Program-made: the position numbers and the translations under genes
Part shown: piece after piece, positions 34,287-43,933 of the stretch
Numbering within the stretch: position 1 is the stretch's first letter
Layout: each line of letters begins with the position of its first letter
Assembly (NCBI RefSeq): GCF_005877885.1
Contig: NZ_VCHY01000001.1
Span: forward strand, 310,001-374,000
Reading direction: 5' to 3'
Length of the DNA stretch: 64,000 nucleotides
Source: Labilibacter sediminis
GTDB taxonomy: Bacteria; Bacteroidota; Bacteroidia; Bacteroidales; Marinilabiliaceae
The notes under the pieces: model-generated
Database searches by the model: none
What the model was told of the DNA's origin: nothing
Seen by the model: the letters and a program-made list of their open reading frames with translations, nothing else

Positions 34287-34766
34287 TTAATAGGTACTAA
34301 TCACGTGGTTTAGCTCCTCTACAGCTTTTGAACATACAGAGGTAAACTTATCAATTAAATTATCTAATGTTTCTTTATTTGCATTTGTAATAACCCAGTT
34401 CATCCTTTCCTCTGGATATCCTTCTAAATTACGTTCCAGGCTCTTAATCTCATCCTGTTGAGCATCGGTAATACTATCTTTGGCATTTAATTCAATAATA
34501 CGAAGTTGTTTGGCTAGCAATTCCATATTTTTCAAATCAACATTACCAAGTTCCTCCATACCCATTGAAACAACAGAAGACTTCGCTTTATGCGCAATAG
34601 CCGCTATTTGCACCCAATTTTTATCCCTTACATTATCCGCAAAACCATCAGTAAACTCAGGCATCTGATCCAGAAAAATTTCTACGAGTTCTTTTATTAT
34701 ATCCTTATCCCCTTCTGCAATACCCTCTAAATACGAAAGATCAATATAATTATACTCCTCTGCCAT
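34287..34766 (-). CDS. HPt (histidine phosphotransfer) domain protein
   Basis: 159 residues. HPt four-helix bundle in the first 100 residues with the active histidine H59 in AAIAHKAKSSVVSMGM, the standard context for phosphoryl transfer between response-regulator receivers. The last 60 residues form an additional helical region not needed for HPt function. Orphan: no histidine kinase or receiver is encoded nearby. First gene of an operon with the STAS protein. Confidence 0.88.
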   Translation of the reverse strand: MAEEYNYIDLSYLEGIAEGDKDIIKELVEIFLDQMPEFTDGFADNVRDKNWVQIAAIAHKAKSSVVSMGMEELGNVDLKNMELLAKQLRIIELNAKDSITDAQQDEIKSLERNLEGYPEERMNWVITNANKETLDNLIDKFTSVCSKAVEELNHVISTY

Positions 34767-35142
34767 AAAGGTTAGGTTTAAATTTTAATTATTCATTTAG
34801 TAATACAAAACTAGTTTATTTTATGAAACAACCATGGTTTACTTCACATTTTTGATCATTATGCGTAACCTTCCTCTTATTTGGTTAATTATAGATGATC
34901 AAACAGCTATCTTATTACATTAAAGATAATAATCTTCATCTTTATATTTCAAGATGATTTTGAAGTTTATAATAAATAATCTCATTTTTATTGTTAAAAG
35001 AGAATAATTATCATATTTGACTCTGTTTCGAATCCATAAATTTATGACGAAAAAAATATGGAGTATTATCTCTTGTAATTATAATACGCCTAACTGATTT
35101 TCTTAATTGTTTAAGATAAAACTAAAAAATTACAATGTAAAT
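34767..35142. other. Divergent intergenic region between the HPt gene and gcvT
   Basis: 376 bases, AT-rich. On the minus strand TAGTTTTG at 34806-34813 is an exact -7 box for the HPt-STAS operon. On the plus strand only CATATTTG near 35013 comes close to a -7 box. I looked for a glycine riboswitch before gcvT and saw none. Confidence 0.45.
34806..34813 (-). promoter_or_regulatory. -7 box of the HPt-STAS operon
   Basis: Minus strand TAGTTTTG, an exact TAnnTTTG match, 40 bases before the HPt start codon. Confidence 0.5.
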
Positions 35143-36225
35143 ATGAAACATACTGCTTTTTACTCATTGCACAAAAACATGGGAGCCAAACTAGTTCCAT
35201 TTGCCGGATACGAAATGCCAATTGAATACAGTGGTATTAACACCGAACACATGCAAGTGCGTAATTCCGTTGGTTTATTTGACGTATCTCATATGGGGGA
35301 ATTCTGGATTAAAGGCACGGAAGCATATAAACTGGTTCAGCATTTGACCAGCAATGATATTTCTACACTGGAAATTGGAAAAGCACAATATTCATGTTTT
35401 CCTAATGGTGAAGGTGGAATTGTTGATGATTTGCTGGTTTATAAATACGAAAATGATAAATATATGTTAGTTGTTAATGCTTCTAACATTGAAAAAGATT
35501 GGGAATGGTGCAACAAAAACAACAGTTTTAATGCAGAAATTGAAAATGCTTCAGATCAGATATCCCAACTTGCCATACAAGGTCCTAAGGCTACGGCTAC
35601 CTTACAAAAATTAACAGATATTGATTTATCCGGTATTCCTTATTACAGTTTTGTTACGGGTAGCATTGCAGGAATTAACAACGTTATCATCTCAAATACA
35701 GGATATACCGGAGCAGGAGGATTTGAACTTTATATGTATAACGAAGATGCCGTTTGTATATGGGAAGCCATTTTTGAGGCAGGTGAAGATGTTGGCATTT
35801 TACCAATTGGTTTAGGAGCCAGAGATACCTTAAGGTTAGAAAAAGGATTTTGTCTGTATGGCAATGATATACACGAAAACACCTCTCCTATTGAAGCTGG
35901 TTTGGGTTGGATTACAAAATTCTCCGACAACAACAACTTTATAAATAAGGAGTTATTCCATCAACAAAAACAAAATGGCGTAGAAAAAAAGCTTAAAGGC
36001 TTTAAAATGATTGATCGTGGTATTCCCCGTAAAGGATATGAAATTGTTGATGAAAACGACCAGATAATTGGCGAAGTTACTTCAGGAACACAATCTCCAA
36101 TGTTAAAGCAAGGTATTGGAATGGGATATATTAAAACGGAAGTGGCAAAATTAGGTGCCGAAATTTTTATTAGAGTGAGAAATCGTAAACTAAAAGCTGA
36201 AATAGTTAAACTTCCATTTCTGTAA
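35143..36225 (+). CDS. gcvT: Glycine cleavage system aminomethyltransferase (T protein)
   Basis: 360 residues from ATG 35143 ([16 protein letters not shown]); a longer TTG frame from 35107 is unlikely. Transfers the aminomethyl carbon from the H protein to tetrahydrofolate. Family motifs: [33 protein letters not shown] (conserved D), a folate-binding [28 protein letters not shown] and the C-terminal barrel with [12 protein letters not shown]. No other gcv genes are in the window. Followed by a long palindromic hairpin. Confidence 0.95.
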   Translation: MKHTAFYSLHKNMGAKLVPFAGYEMPIEYSGINTEHMQVRNSVGLFDVSHMGEFWIKGTEAYKLVQHLTSNDISTLEIGKAQYSCFPNGEGGIVDDLLVYKYENDKYMLVVNASNIEKDWEWCNKNNSFNAEIENASDQISQLAIQGPKATATLQKLTDIDLSGIPYYSFVTGSIAGINNVIISNTGYTGAGGFELYMYNEDAVCIWEAIFEAGEDVGILPIGLGARDTLRLEKGFCLYGNDIHENTSPIEAGLGWITKFSDNNNFINKELFHQQKQNGVEKKLKGFKMIDRGIPRKGYEIVDENDQIIGEVTSGTQSPMLKQGIGMGYIKTEVAKLGAEIFIRVRNRKLKAEIVKLPFL

Positions 36226-36239
36226 GATAAACTAATAAT

Positions 36240-36291
36240 TTAACGTTAAAGAATCGCTTTTCAATATTAATCATTGATTCTTTAGCGTTAA
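36240..36291 (+). terminator. Palindromic hairpin after gcvT, probable terminator
   Basis: TTAACGTTAAAGAATC (36240-36255) pairs with GATTCTTTAGCGTTAA (36276-36291) with a single G-U; 20-base loop; followed by moderately T-rich DNA. Long and AT-rich, so less typical than the others. Confidence 0.55.
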
Positions 36292-36535
36292 GGTAATTTT
36301 ACTCTTACTCAAATTATATAATAAAATGACAATGATCATTCATTAAAGAATTTTTTCTTGATTAAAAGACGCAAATCGTAAGAACTTCACCAAACTCCAC
36401 ACAATTCTCATAAACAAACAATTACAAAACAAAATCAGCTATATTTATTATAATCTTATTCTACTTTAGTAATTGCAGCTTACAATTTAATAGTATGTTT
36501 TCCTTAATTTAGTGGCTTTTAGTTCCATATTTTTC

Positions 36536-36543
36536 TAATTTTG
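36536..36543 (+). promoter_or_regulatory. -7 box of serC, with a leader of about 160 bases
   Basis: TAATTTTG, an exact TAnnTTTG match. The stretch 36292-36708 has no gene. The leader between about 36550 and 36708 can form small AT-rich hairpins (ATTCT/AGAAT, ATCTT/AAGAT) but matches no riboswitch I know. Confidence 0.5.
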
Positions 36544-36708
36544 CGCAAGATTTCAAAAGTTAAGAATGATTCTAAAGAATTTAAACTGAAAATCATCTTA
36601 TCATTTTAAGATTATCATTAAAAATAACGTCAGAATAATAAATAACCATTACAATATCAAGACTATTGCAAATGGCTATCAAGTGTAAAAAATAAAACTA
36701 TTTAAAGC

Positions 36709-37779
36709 ATGAAAAAGCATAATTTTTACGCCGGACCATCTATTTTACCGGAATTTACCATTAAAAACACAGCAGAGGCTGTTGTAAATTTTGCCGGAAC
36801 AGGTTTATCTGTCATGGAAGTATCGCATCGCTCTAAGGAGTTTGTTGCTGTGATGGATGAAGCCATTGCGCTAGTTAAGGAATTACTTGATGTACCTGCA
36901 GGTTATCAGGTAATTTTTGTAGGAGGTGGAGCAAGCACTCAATTCTGTATGGCTCCTTATAACCTTCTTAAAACTAAAGCAGGTTATTTAAATACAGGTT
37001 CTTGGGCTGCTAAAGCACAAAAAGAGGCAAAATTATTTGGTGAAGTAATTGAAGTTGCGTCTTCAAAAGACAAAAACTACAACTATATTCCTAAAGGATT
37101 TGATGTACCTTCTGATTTAGACTACCTGCATATTACAACAAATAACACTATTTATGGTACTGAAATCAAAACTGATTTAGACCTGGGTGTTCGTTTGGTA
37201 GCCGATATGTCATCTGATATATTCTCTCGTCCAATCGATATTTCTAAATATGATATTATTTATGGTGGAGCGCAGAAAAACCTTGCTCCTTCAGGTGTAA
37301 CTTTTGCCATCGTAAAAGAAGATGCCCTTGGACAAGTAGATCGTGCTATTCCAACAATGCTTGACTACAGAACACATATTGGTAAAGAGTCAATGTTTAA
37401 TACTCCTCCTGTATTGCCTGTATTTGCTGCATTACAAACTTTAAAGTGGCTTAAAGACCAAGGTGGTATCGCTGCTATGCAAAAGAAAAACATTGAGAAA
37501 GCTGATCTTTTATACGATGAAATTGATAGCAATAAATTCTTTAAAGCAACTGTTGAAGCAGAAGAAGACAGGTCTTTAATGAATATCTGTTTTGTAATGA
37601 ACGATGAATATACTGAATTAGAAAAAGACTTTATGGAACTAGCTACATCTAAAGGATGTCTTGGTATTAAAGGTCACCGTTCAGTAGGTGGTTTCAGAGC
37701 TTCAACTTACAATGCACTTCCTAAAGAAAGCGTTGAGGTTCTTGTTGCTGCTATGAAAGAATTTGCTGCTAAGCACTAG
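36709..37779 (+). CDS. serC: Phosphoserine aminotransferase
   Basis: 356 residues, class V PLP aminotransferase that converts 3-phosphohydroxypyruvate and glutamate to phosphoserine. Start [10 protein letters not shown] is the family N-terminus; [12 protein letters not shown] binds the substrate phosphate region; [12 protein letters not shown] and the PLP-lysine loop [12 protein letters not shown] (K near residue 190) are intact. Next gene is serA, giving the first two steps of serine synthesis side by side. A terminator between them suggests partly separate expression. Confidence 0.96.
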   Translation: MKKHNFYAGPSILPEFTIKNTAEAVVNFAGTGLSVMEVSHRSKEFVAVMDEAIALVKELLDVPAGYQVIFVGGGASTQFCMAPYNLLKTKAGYLNTGSWAAKAQKEAKLFGEVIEVASSKDKNYNYIPKGFDVPSDLDYLHITTNNTIYGTEIKTDLDLGVRLVADMSSDIFSRPIDISKYDIIYGGAQKNLAPSGVTFAIVKEDALGQVDRAIPTMLDYRTHIGKESMFNTPPVLPVFAALQTLKWLKDQGGIAAMQKKNIEKADLLYDEIDSNKFFKATVEAEEDRSLMNICFVMNDEYTELEKDFMELATSKGCLGIKGHRSVGGFRASTYNALPKESVEVLVAAMKEFAAKH

Positions 37780-37801
37780 GATATTTTCTATATTTTATAT
37801 G

Positions 37802-37842
37802 CCGAAACTTCTTTAATACAGAGGTTTCGGTTTTCCTTTTTT
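37802..37842 (+). terminator. Terminator between serC and serA
   Basis: CCGAAACTTC (37802-37811) pairs with GAGGTTTCGG (37821-37830), one G-U, followed by TTTTCCTTTTTT. Confidence 0.75.
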
Positions 37843-37880
37843 GTAAACTTTAAGTTGATAAAACGCAAACTAACTATATC

Positions 37881-38801
37881 ATGACAAAAGTACTTGTTGC
37901 CACAGAAAAGCCTTTTGCTAAGGCTGCCGTAGATCAAATTGAAGCTGTTGTTAAAGAAGCCGGTTTTGATTTTGCTTTACTTGAAAAATATGCTGACAAA
38001 GCAGAATTACTTGATGCTGTTAAAGATGCATCTGCTCTTATTGTTCGTTCAGACAAAGTAACTTCTGAAGTAGTTGAAGCTGCCAAAGAACTTAAAATTG
38101 TTGTAAGAGCCGGAGCTGGATATGATAATCTTGATTTGGACGCTTGTACTGCAAATGATGTTGTTGCCATGAACACTCCTGGTCAAAACTCAAATGCTGT
38201 TGCTGAATTAGCCTTTGGAATGATGATTGCCATGGCTCGTAATGCATATAACGGAACTGCAGGAACTGAATTAAGAGGAAAGAAGATTGGTATTCACGCA
38301 TACGGTAATGTTGGTTTATATGTAGCTAAAATTGCTCAAGGCATGGGTATGGAAGTGTATGCGTTCGATCCATTTGTAAGCGCTGAAAAAATCAAAGCTG
38401 ACGGAGTAACTCCTGTTGATTCTGTTGAAGAATTATATTCAACATGTCAATATGTTTCTCTTCATATCCCGGCCACTCCACAAACTAAAGAGTCTATCAA
38501 CTTCGATTTATTATCTAAAATGCCTAAAGGTGGTGTATTGGTAAACACTGCTCGTAAAGAAGTAATTCATGAAGCTGATATGATTAAGTTAATGAATGAA
38601 AGAGAAGATTTTTGCTATATCTCAGACATTGCTCCTGATAACAAAAATGACTTTGCTCCATTCGGAGGAAGATTCTTCTTTACACCTAAAAAGATGGGTG
38701 CTCAAACTGCTGAAGCTAACATCAATGCTGGTGTTGCTGCTGCAAACCAAATTGTAGATTTCATTAAAAACGGTAACACTACTTTTAAAGTAAATAAGTA
38801 A
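37881..38801 (+). CDS. serA: D-3-phosphoglycerate dehydrogenase (short form)
   Basis: 306 residues: NAD-dependent 2-hydroxyacid dehydrogenase making 3-phosphohydroxypyruvate. Substrate-side RAGAGYDNLDLDAC, the nucleotide-binding turn GIHAYGNVGLYVAKIA, the catalytic R near VNTARKEVI, and a C-terminal VAELAF-type helix are seen. It is the short form, without the ACT regulatory domain of E. coli SerA, so serine feedback through ACT is not expected. The H in the usual catalytic position near PFGG is replaced in context by the Bacteroidota-type sequence. Follows serC and precedes the DUF1015 gene. Confidence 0.9.
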   Translation: MTKVLVATEKPFAKAAVDQIEAVVKEAGFDFALLEKYADKAELLDAVKDASALIVRSDKVTSEVVEAAKELKIVVRAGAGYDNLDLDACTANDVVAMNTPGQNSNAVAELAFGMMIAMARNAYNGTAGTELRGKKIGIHAYGNVGLYVAKIAQGMGMEVYAFDPFVSAEKIKADGVTPVDSVEELYSTCQYVSLHIPATPQTKESINFDLLSKMPKGGVLVNTARKEVIHEADMIKLMNEREDFCYISDIAPDNKNDFAPFGGRFFFTPKKMGAQTAEANINAGVAAANQIVDFIKNGNTTFKVNK

Positions 38802-38821
38802 TCACCGGTTATTTCTAAGAT

Positions 38822-38856
38822 AAAAAAGGACGTCGTGATGGACGTCCTTTTTTTTT
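38822..38856 (+). terminator. Rho-independent terminator after serA
   Basis: AGGACGTC pairs with GACGTCCT around a six-base loop, preceded by an A-run and followed by nine Ts. Confidence 0.9.
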
Positions 38857-39053
38857 GCTTAAAATTTAAAAACTTTACAAAAACATTAGCTATCTACGCC
38901 TTTCCTCTACTGCTTACTACATAAATTACGTTTCTGTTTTATGCTAAAAATCAGGAATTATTGCCCTTCCTGCTTGATAAAAATCACTATTCTTTCTTAA
39001 TTTTAGTACTTATATTGTGTCCAATAAAAATTAGTGACTAAAATTTAAATCTT

Positions 39054-40304
39054 ATGGCTATAGTAAAACCTTTTAAAGGCCTTCGTCCTCCACAAGACAT
39101 TGCCAGCACCTTGGCTTGTTTACCTTACGATGTAATGAACCGTACTGAGGCAGCTAAAATGGCAGAAGGTAAACCTGAATCACTATTACATATTACTCGA
39201 AGCGAGATTGATTGTTCTATTGATACGGATATTCATTCACAGGAGGTGTATGATAAATCCATTCATAACTTTCAAATGTTTCAGGAAAAGGGGTGGCTAT
39301 TTCAGGAAAGAGAAACTCGTTTTTATATTTATGCACAAACTATGGAGGGACGTACCCAGTATGGTATCGTTGGAGCTGCCTCTGTTGATGACTATTTAAA
39401 TGGTATTATTAAAAAGCATGAGCTAACGCGTAGTGAAAAAGAAGAAGATCGCATGATTCATGTTAGAATTAACAATGCGAATATAGAACCGGTATTTTTC
39501 ACCTATCCTGCAGTACAGGAAATTGATGAAATAGTTAGCAACATTGTACAAACACAGGAGGCAGAATACGATTTCATAGCTGAAGATGGTTTTGGTCATC
39601 ATTTTTGGGTTATCAGAGATAATAAGGTAAATCAACAAATAGAAGAATTGTTTGCTACAAAAGTGCCGGCTACATATGTTGCAGATGGACACCATAGAAC
39701 AGCCGCGGCAGCACTTGTAGGAGCCGAAAAAAGAAAACAAAATCCTAACCACACCGGAACAGAAGAATATAATTACTTTTTAGCCGTACATTTTCCAGAT
39801 ACCCAACTTAAAATTATCGATTACAACAGAGTGGTTAAAGACTTAAATGGACTTTCTGAAGAAGAGTTTTTATTAAAAATTAAAGACAATTTTGAAATCT
39901 CTGAAGTATCGGAACAAATAATAAAACCAAACGAGCTACATATATTTTCAATGTACCTTGAAAATAAATGGTACCGCCTTAAAGCTAAAGATGGTACTTT
40001 TAATGATAATGATCCCATTGGCGTTTTAGATGTAACCATTTTATCAGATCTCGTACTAAATAACATCTTAGGCATAAAAGACTTAAGAACAGATAAAAGA
40101 ATTGATTTTGTTGGCGGAATCAGAGGCCTTAATGAATTATCCAAAAGAGTTGACAGTGGTGAAATGAAAGTTGCTTTTGCCATGTATCCGGTATCCATGC
40201 AACAACTTATCGACATTGCTGATACAGGAAACATTATGCCTCCTAAAACCACATGGTTTGAACCAAAATTACGATCCGGTCTGGTCATACATAAACTGGA
40301 CTAA
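39054..40304 (+). CDS. DUF1015 family protein
   Basis: 416 residues. Family hallmarks: VKPFKGLRPP at the start, CLPYDVMNRTEA, PESLLHITRSEID and the YVADGHHRTAAA motif (near residue 215), which resembles a ParB/sulfiredoxin-type nucleotide-binding loop. Biochemical function is not settled; in Bacteroidota it commonly sits beside serA and serC, hinting at a link to serine or one-carbon metabolism. Its own region 38857-39053 has no exact -7 box. Cytoplasmic. Confidence 0.9.
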   Translation: MAIVKPFKGLRPPQDIASTLACLPYDVMNRTEAAKMAEGKPESLLHITRSEIDCSIDTDIHSQEVYDKSIHNFQMFQEKGWLFQERETRFYIYAQTMEGRTQYGIVGAASVDDYLNGIIKKHELTRSEKEEDRMIHVRINNANIEPVFFTYPAVQEIDEIVSNIVQTQEAEYDFIAEDGFGHHFWVIRDNKVNQQIEELFATKVPATYVADGHHRTAAAALVGAEKRKQNPNHTGTEEYNYFLAVHFPDTQLKIIDYNRVVKDLNGLSEEEFLLKIKDNFEISEVSEQIIKPNELHIFSMYLENKWYRLKAKDGTFNDNDPIGVLDVTILSDLVLNNILGIKDLRTDKRIDFVGGIRGLNELSKRVDSGEMKVAFAMYPVSMQQLIDIADTGNIMPPKTTWFEPKLRSGLVIHKLD

Positions 40305-40318
40305 AAAATAATACTCAT

Positions 40319-40354
40319 TAAAAAGGATGTTATACTCAGGTATGCATCCTTTTT
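40319..40354 (+). terminator. Terminator after the DUF1015 gene
   Basis: AAAAGGATG and CATCCTTTT arms (40321-40329, 40345-40353) around a 15-base loop, ending in Ts. Confidence 0.8.
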
Positions 40355-40395
40355 ATGTTTCCATATTTTGTACAAGTTTGGACACCAATATTTTT

Positions 40396-40423
40396 TTTGA
40401 CAGTCTGTAAAATGTTAATTTTG
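40396..40423 (+). promoter_or_regulatory. Promoter of the YggS-family gene
   Basis: TTTG (40396-40399), 16 bases, then TAATTTTG (40416-40423), 25 bases before the start codon. Confidence 0.5.
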
Positions 40424-40447
40424 CTATCTCATTAAACTTATTAAAAG

Positions 40448-41119
40448 ATGGCAATTGCTGACAATATAAAAACGATTAAAAATTCGATCCCTGAGCATGT
40501 AACACTGGTTGCGGTTTCTAAAACCAAACCCAATAGTGACATTCTTGAGGCATACGAATGCGGCCACAAAATTTTTGGTGAAAATAAAGTTCAGGATCTC
40601 ACCAGGAAATACGAAGAACTACCTAAAGATATTGAATGGCATTTCATTGGTCACCTACAAAGCAATAAAATAAAATACATTGCACCATTTGTATCGTTAA
40701 TCCATGGTGTCGACTCACAAAAATTATTAATTGCGATAAACAAAGCAGGTATAAAAAATAATCGTAAAATTAAATGCCTGCTTCAAGTCCACATTGCACA
40801 GGAATCAACCAAATTTGGTTTTAGCGAAGATGAACTTATTCAAATGCTTAATGAAGATAGTATTGCAACGTTAAATAACATTGAAATATGCGGTGTAATG
40901 GGCATGGCAACCAACACTCCTGACACTGCAGCTATATCTAAAGAATTTGCAGGCTTAAAAGAAATATTTACTAAACTCAAAGAGAAATATTTTTCTAAGC
41001 ACGAGAATTTCAAACACATTTCGATGGGTATGTCAGGTGATTATACTATAGCCATTGAACAAGGCAGTACCATGATAAGAGTAGGTAGTTCAATATTCGG
41101 ACAAAGAAATTACCATTAA
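40448..41119 (+). CDS. YggS/PLPBP-family pyridoxal-phosphate homeostasis protein
   Basis: 223 residues, a one-domain alanine-racemase-like barrel. PLP lysine in LVAVSKTKP (near residue 26), FGENKVQDL, EWHFIGHLQSNKIKYI, and the phosphate-binding SMGMSGDYTIAIEQGSTMIRVGSSIFG at the C-terminus are all in place. The family buffers PLP and affects amino-acid and keto-acid pools; it is not an enzyme in the strict sense. Single-gene unit with its own promoter. Confidence 0.94.
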   Translation: MAIADNIKTIKNSIPEHVTLVAVSKTKPNSDILEAYECGHKIFGENKVQDLTRKYEELPKDIEWHFIGHLQSNKIKYIAPFVSLIHGVDSQKLLIAINKAGIKNNRKIKCLLQVHIAQESTKFGFSEDELIQMLNEDSIATLNNIEICGVMGMATNTPDTAAISKEFAGLKEIFTKLKEKYFSKHENFKHISMGMSGDYTIAIEQGSTMIRVGSSIFGQRNYH

Positions 41120-41164
41120 GAACGAATAAATAAACATTTAAAGTCAATAATCTTTAAAAAAAAT

Positions 41165-41172
41165 TATATTTG
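41165..41172 (+). promoter_or_regulatory. -7 box of the DHOD-like gene
   Basis: TATATTTG, an exact TAnnTTTG match, 28 bases before the ATG. Confidence 0.5.
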
Positions 41173-41200
41173 TTCGATGTAAAAAAATAAACAAACGTCT

Positions 41201-42187
41201 ATGACAAATCTAAGCACTACATACTTAGGATTAGAATTAAAAAATCCGATTATCGTAAGCAGCTCAGGGCTAACCAATAGTATCGACAAGATAGCCAAGC
41301 TTGTTGAAGCCGGAGCCGGAGCAGTGGTTTTAAAATCTTTATTTGAAGAACAGATTAATCACGAAATTAATCATCAAATTAAAACCGGTGAAGGTTATGA
41401 TTACCCGGAAGCCATGGATTACATCGCTGGCTATACAAAAGATAATTCTGTTGGGGAATACCTACAATTGATTAGCGATGCAAAAGCAAAGTTTGATATA
41501 CCTGTAATAGCAAGTATCAATTGCTTTTCTTCTGAAGAGTGGGTTGAATTTGCTAAGAAAATTGAAAAGGCCGGAGCCGATGCCATCGAATTAAATGTTC
41601 ATGTGGTAAACACAGACAAAAACGTTGATGCTGCTGTAATTGAAGGACTTTATTATTCCATTGCAGAAAAAGTTAATGAGGCTATCAGCATTCCTTTTTC
41701 AATAAAATTAGGCGATAATTTTGCAAATCTGGTTGGTGTTGTAAATAAACTCAATGTGCTAGGTGCAAAAGGCGTTGTTTTATTTAATCGTTTTTATGAG
41801 CCGGATATTGACATCAATAACCTATCTCTTACTTCTGCATCAGTATTTAGCACCCCTGCAGATATTCGCAAATCATTACGTTGGGTAGCCATTGTTTCTG
41901 ATAAGGTTGATCAAATTGACATTTCTGCTTCTACCGGAAACCATGACGGGGAAGCTGTTATCAAGCAACTACTTGCAGGTGCTTCGTCAGTTCAAATTTG
42001 TTCTTCTGTTTATAAAAACGGCCCTAAGGTTATTACAGAAATGCTTAATGAGCTTTCTTATTGGATGGATGAAAAAGGTTACAGCTCTATTGATTCATTC
42101 AAAGGACTCATGAGTTATAAGAAAATTCAAGATCCTGCCGTTTACGAAAGAGCACAATTCATGAAATACTTTTCTTCATTAGAATAG
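41201..42187 (+). CDS. Dihydroorotate dehydrogenase-like flavoprotein
   Basis: 328 residues, FMN-binding TIM barrel of the DHOD class. LKNPIIVSSSGLTNS at the start binds FMN, GAGAVVLKSLFEEQI and ASINCFSSEEW form the active-site side, IELNVH carries the substrate asparagine, and LLAGASSVQICSSVYKNG the FMN phosphate. Normal DHODs have a more specific orotate loop, and this branch is often annotated only as DHOD-like, so the substrate may not be dihydroorotate. Single-gene unit with promoter and terminator. Confidence 0.85.
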   Translation: MTNLSTTYLGLELKNPIIVSSSGLTNSIDKIAKLVEAGAGAVVLKSLFEEQINHEINHQIKTGEGYDYPEAMDYIAGYTKDNSVGEYLQLISDAKAKFDIPVIASINCFSSEEWVEFAKKIEKAGADAIELNVHVVNTDKNVDAAVIEGLYYSIAEKVNEAISIPFSIKLGDNFANLVGVVNKLNVLGAKGVVLFNRFYEPDIDINNLSLTSASVFSTPADIRKSLRWVAIVSDKVDQIDISASTGNHDGEAVIKQLLAGASSVQICSSVYKNGPKVITEMLNELSYWMDEKGYSSIDSFKGLMSYKKIQDPAVYERAQFMKYFSSLE

Positions 42188-42211
42188 AAATTAGTTTTCA
42201 TTATATGATAT

Positions 42212-42251
42212 AAAGCTTTTGAGATTATTCATTATTTCAAAAGCTTTTTTT
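42212..42251 (+). terminator. Rho-independent terminator
   Basis: AAAGCTTTTGA (42212-42222) and TCAAAAGCTTT (42237-42247), then Ts. Downstream, TTAAGT-TTAC-ACTTAA (42361-42376) is a short palindrome that could be an operator for the next gene. Confidence 0.8.
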
Positions 42252-42442
42252 GTGGAAATAAATCAACAAATCATAACAAAAAACACAACAATTGGATTAT
42301 ATTTAATATTTTTATGTAATTAAATTATATAATTGAAATTCAAGTTAATGTATACATCATTTAAGTTTACACTTAACGCATGATACAATTCAAATATTTC
42401 ATTTTTAGAATCACCTGAAAATCAGTACAAAACTTTAACAAT

Positions 42443-43378
42443 ATGAGAAATAGTTTTCTTCAGATAACAAAAGGCATCTTTGTTTTCACTTTATTAGTTG
42501 GTATGATATCGGCGTGTCAGTCGGATGGTAAAAAATCTTCAAAAACAGAAGAAGAAAAATTGGTTGAATCAGCCAGCCAACCAATTGACCAACAAATGAT
42601 GGAAGATTTTAATAAATCAAAATTAATATTCTACTCTTTACCTTCTCCTTTGGAAACAGCGATGTTGATAAAACGATCAGGAGCGCGTTACGACGAAGAA
42701 ATATTAAATCCGATATCAAATGTTACCAAATACAATACAAACCTTAAAATGGCTTTAAACCTAGGTATATATAGTGCCGATTTAAGCTACACCAGCCTTT
42801 TTGACCAAACACAAAGCACCATACAATACATGGCTTGTGCAAAGAAGATGGCTGAAGGTTTAAGTATTATTGATGCCATTGATGAAACCACTATTAAAAA
42901 GCTTGAGGATAACATGAACAACAGAGATGCGGTTATGGAAATCATTTCTGAAACTTTCATGAATTCAAATGCATATCTGAAAGAAAATGACAGACCAACG
43001 ATTTCTGTTATGGTTCTTGTTGGAGGTTGGGTTGAAGGGCTTTATTTAGCCTCATCCTTAACCAATGGATCAATGGAAAATAACAAACGTCTTGTAGATC
43101 GAATTATCTATCAAAAGCTTTCCTTAATTACAGTTATGAATTTGTTGGAATCTCACTCTAACAATGAAGACATTCAATACCTACATGGAAAAATGAGTGA
43201 ATTGAAATCCATTTTTGAGCAAGTTAAAATTGTAAATACCTCTAAGGTTGAATCCGAAACTGATGCAACTAACAAGGTAACTACTATTAAAGCCGATTCT
43301 GAAACTCATATGTCAGAGGAAGTATTTAACAATCTACTTAAAAAAGTAAAAGAGATTCGTAGCGAATTTGTTTCGTAA
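42443..43378 (+). CDS. Lipoprotein of unknown function
   Basis: 311 residues. Signal peptide with lipobox GMISAC (Cys near residue 25), so anchored to a membrane, followed by a charged linker and a helical domain (about 50-265) containing SPLETAMLIKRSGARYDEEILNP, a pattern I have seen in Bacteroidota proteins annotated only as hypothetical. The C-terminal 40 residues are a second helix after a Ser/Thr-rich linker. No enzymatic motif. Likely co-transcribed with the small exported protein 31 bases downstream. Confidence 0.75.
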   Translation: MRNSFLQITKGIFVFTLLVGMISACQSDGKKSSKTEEEKLVESASQPIDQQMMEDFNKSKLIFYSLPSPLETAMLIKRSGARYDEEILNPISNVTKYNTNLKMALNLGIYSADLSYTSLFDQTQSTIQYMACAKKMAEGLSIIDAIDETTIKKLEDNMNNRDAVMEIISETFMNSNAYLKENDRPTISVMVLVGGWVEGLYLASSLTNGSMENNKRLVDRIIYQKLSLITVMNLLESHSNNEDIQYLHGKMSELKSIFEQVKIVNTSKVESETDATNKVTTIKADSETHMSEEVFNNLLKKVKEIRSEFVS

Positions 43379-43409
43379 CAGCTCTTAAAACATTATTTCA
43401 GAAGGAATT

Positions 43410-43883
43410 ATGAAGCATAGATTAAACTCCAGATTATCTGGGATACTAATGTTTTTTGCTTTTTTACTAACGTTTAGCACATGTTTAAACGCTCAATGCT
43501 TAAGCTTTGCCAAAAAAATTGGTAAACCTAAACTTGAAAACTTTGTACACGATGGTAATTATAACGCCACAATTTTAGGTGCAGGGGAAACAGCTGAACT
43601 ATACAAAACTTTCTTTGCCAATCAAAAATACCGAATTGCGTTATCTAAAATAGAAAGTCTTCCGAATATTCATTTCAGACTTATTGATGAAGATAACAAC
43701 ATATTGTTTGACAATAAAAATCATGGTTTTGTTGACGTTTGGGACTTTCAGGTAGAAAGCACACAAATGCTGGTAATTAAGCTTAAAGTACTAGATGATT
43801 ACAACGATTCCAATGGAGATAATAAAGGATGTATATCCGTTTTGTTTGGAATTGAAAAAGAGAAGAAGAAAAAAAGAAACTGA
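43410..43883 (+). CDS. Small exported protein of unknown function
   Basis: 157 residues with a signal peptide (to about LNAQC, residue 30) and a beta-rich mature part of about 115 residues: ATILGAGETAELYKTFFANQKYRIAL, then a strand ending in VWDFQVEST and MLVIKLKV, and a basic tail KEKKKKRN. It resembles a small jelly-roll or CUB-like beta-sandwich, but I cannot assign a family. Likely periplasmic or surface-linked, with the lipoprotein upstream. Confidence 0.65.
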   Translation: MKHRLNSRLSGILMFFAFLLTFSTCLNAQCLSFAKKIGKPKLENFVHDGNYNATILGAGETAELYKTFFANQKYRIALSKIESLPNIHFRLIDEDNNILFDNKNHGFVDVWDFQVESTQMLVIKLKVLDDYNDSNGDNKGCISVLFGIEKEKKKKRN

Positions 43884-43892
43884 ATATCATAA

Positions 43893-43927
43893 ATAAAGGC
43901 TGCCATTGAGCAGCCTTTATTTATTTT
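43893..43927. terminator. Terminator between the exported protein gene and uvrA
   Basis: AAAGGCTGC (43895-43903) and GCAGCCTTT (43910-43918) with a six-base loop, T-rich to the right, A-rich to the left; serves both converging units. Confidence 0.85.
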
Positions 43928-43933
43928 AACTTG

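Noticed and set aside
35000-35142. Glycine riboswitch before gcvT
   Set aside because: The conserved bases of that aptamer are not present; the region is plain AT-rich DNA.
36550-36708. Riboswitch in the long serC leader
   Set aside because: Only short AT hairpins could be drawn and no known aptamer core was recognised.
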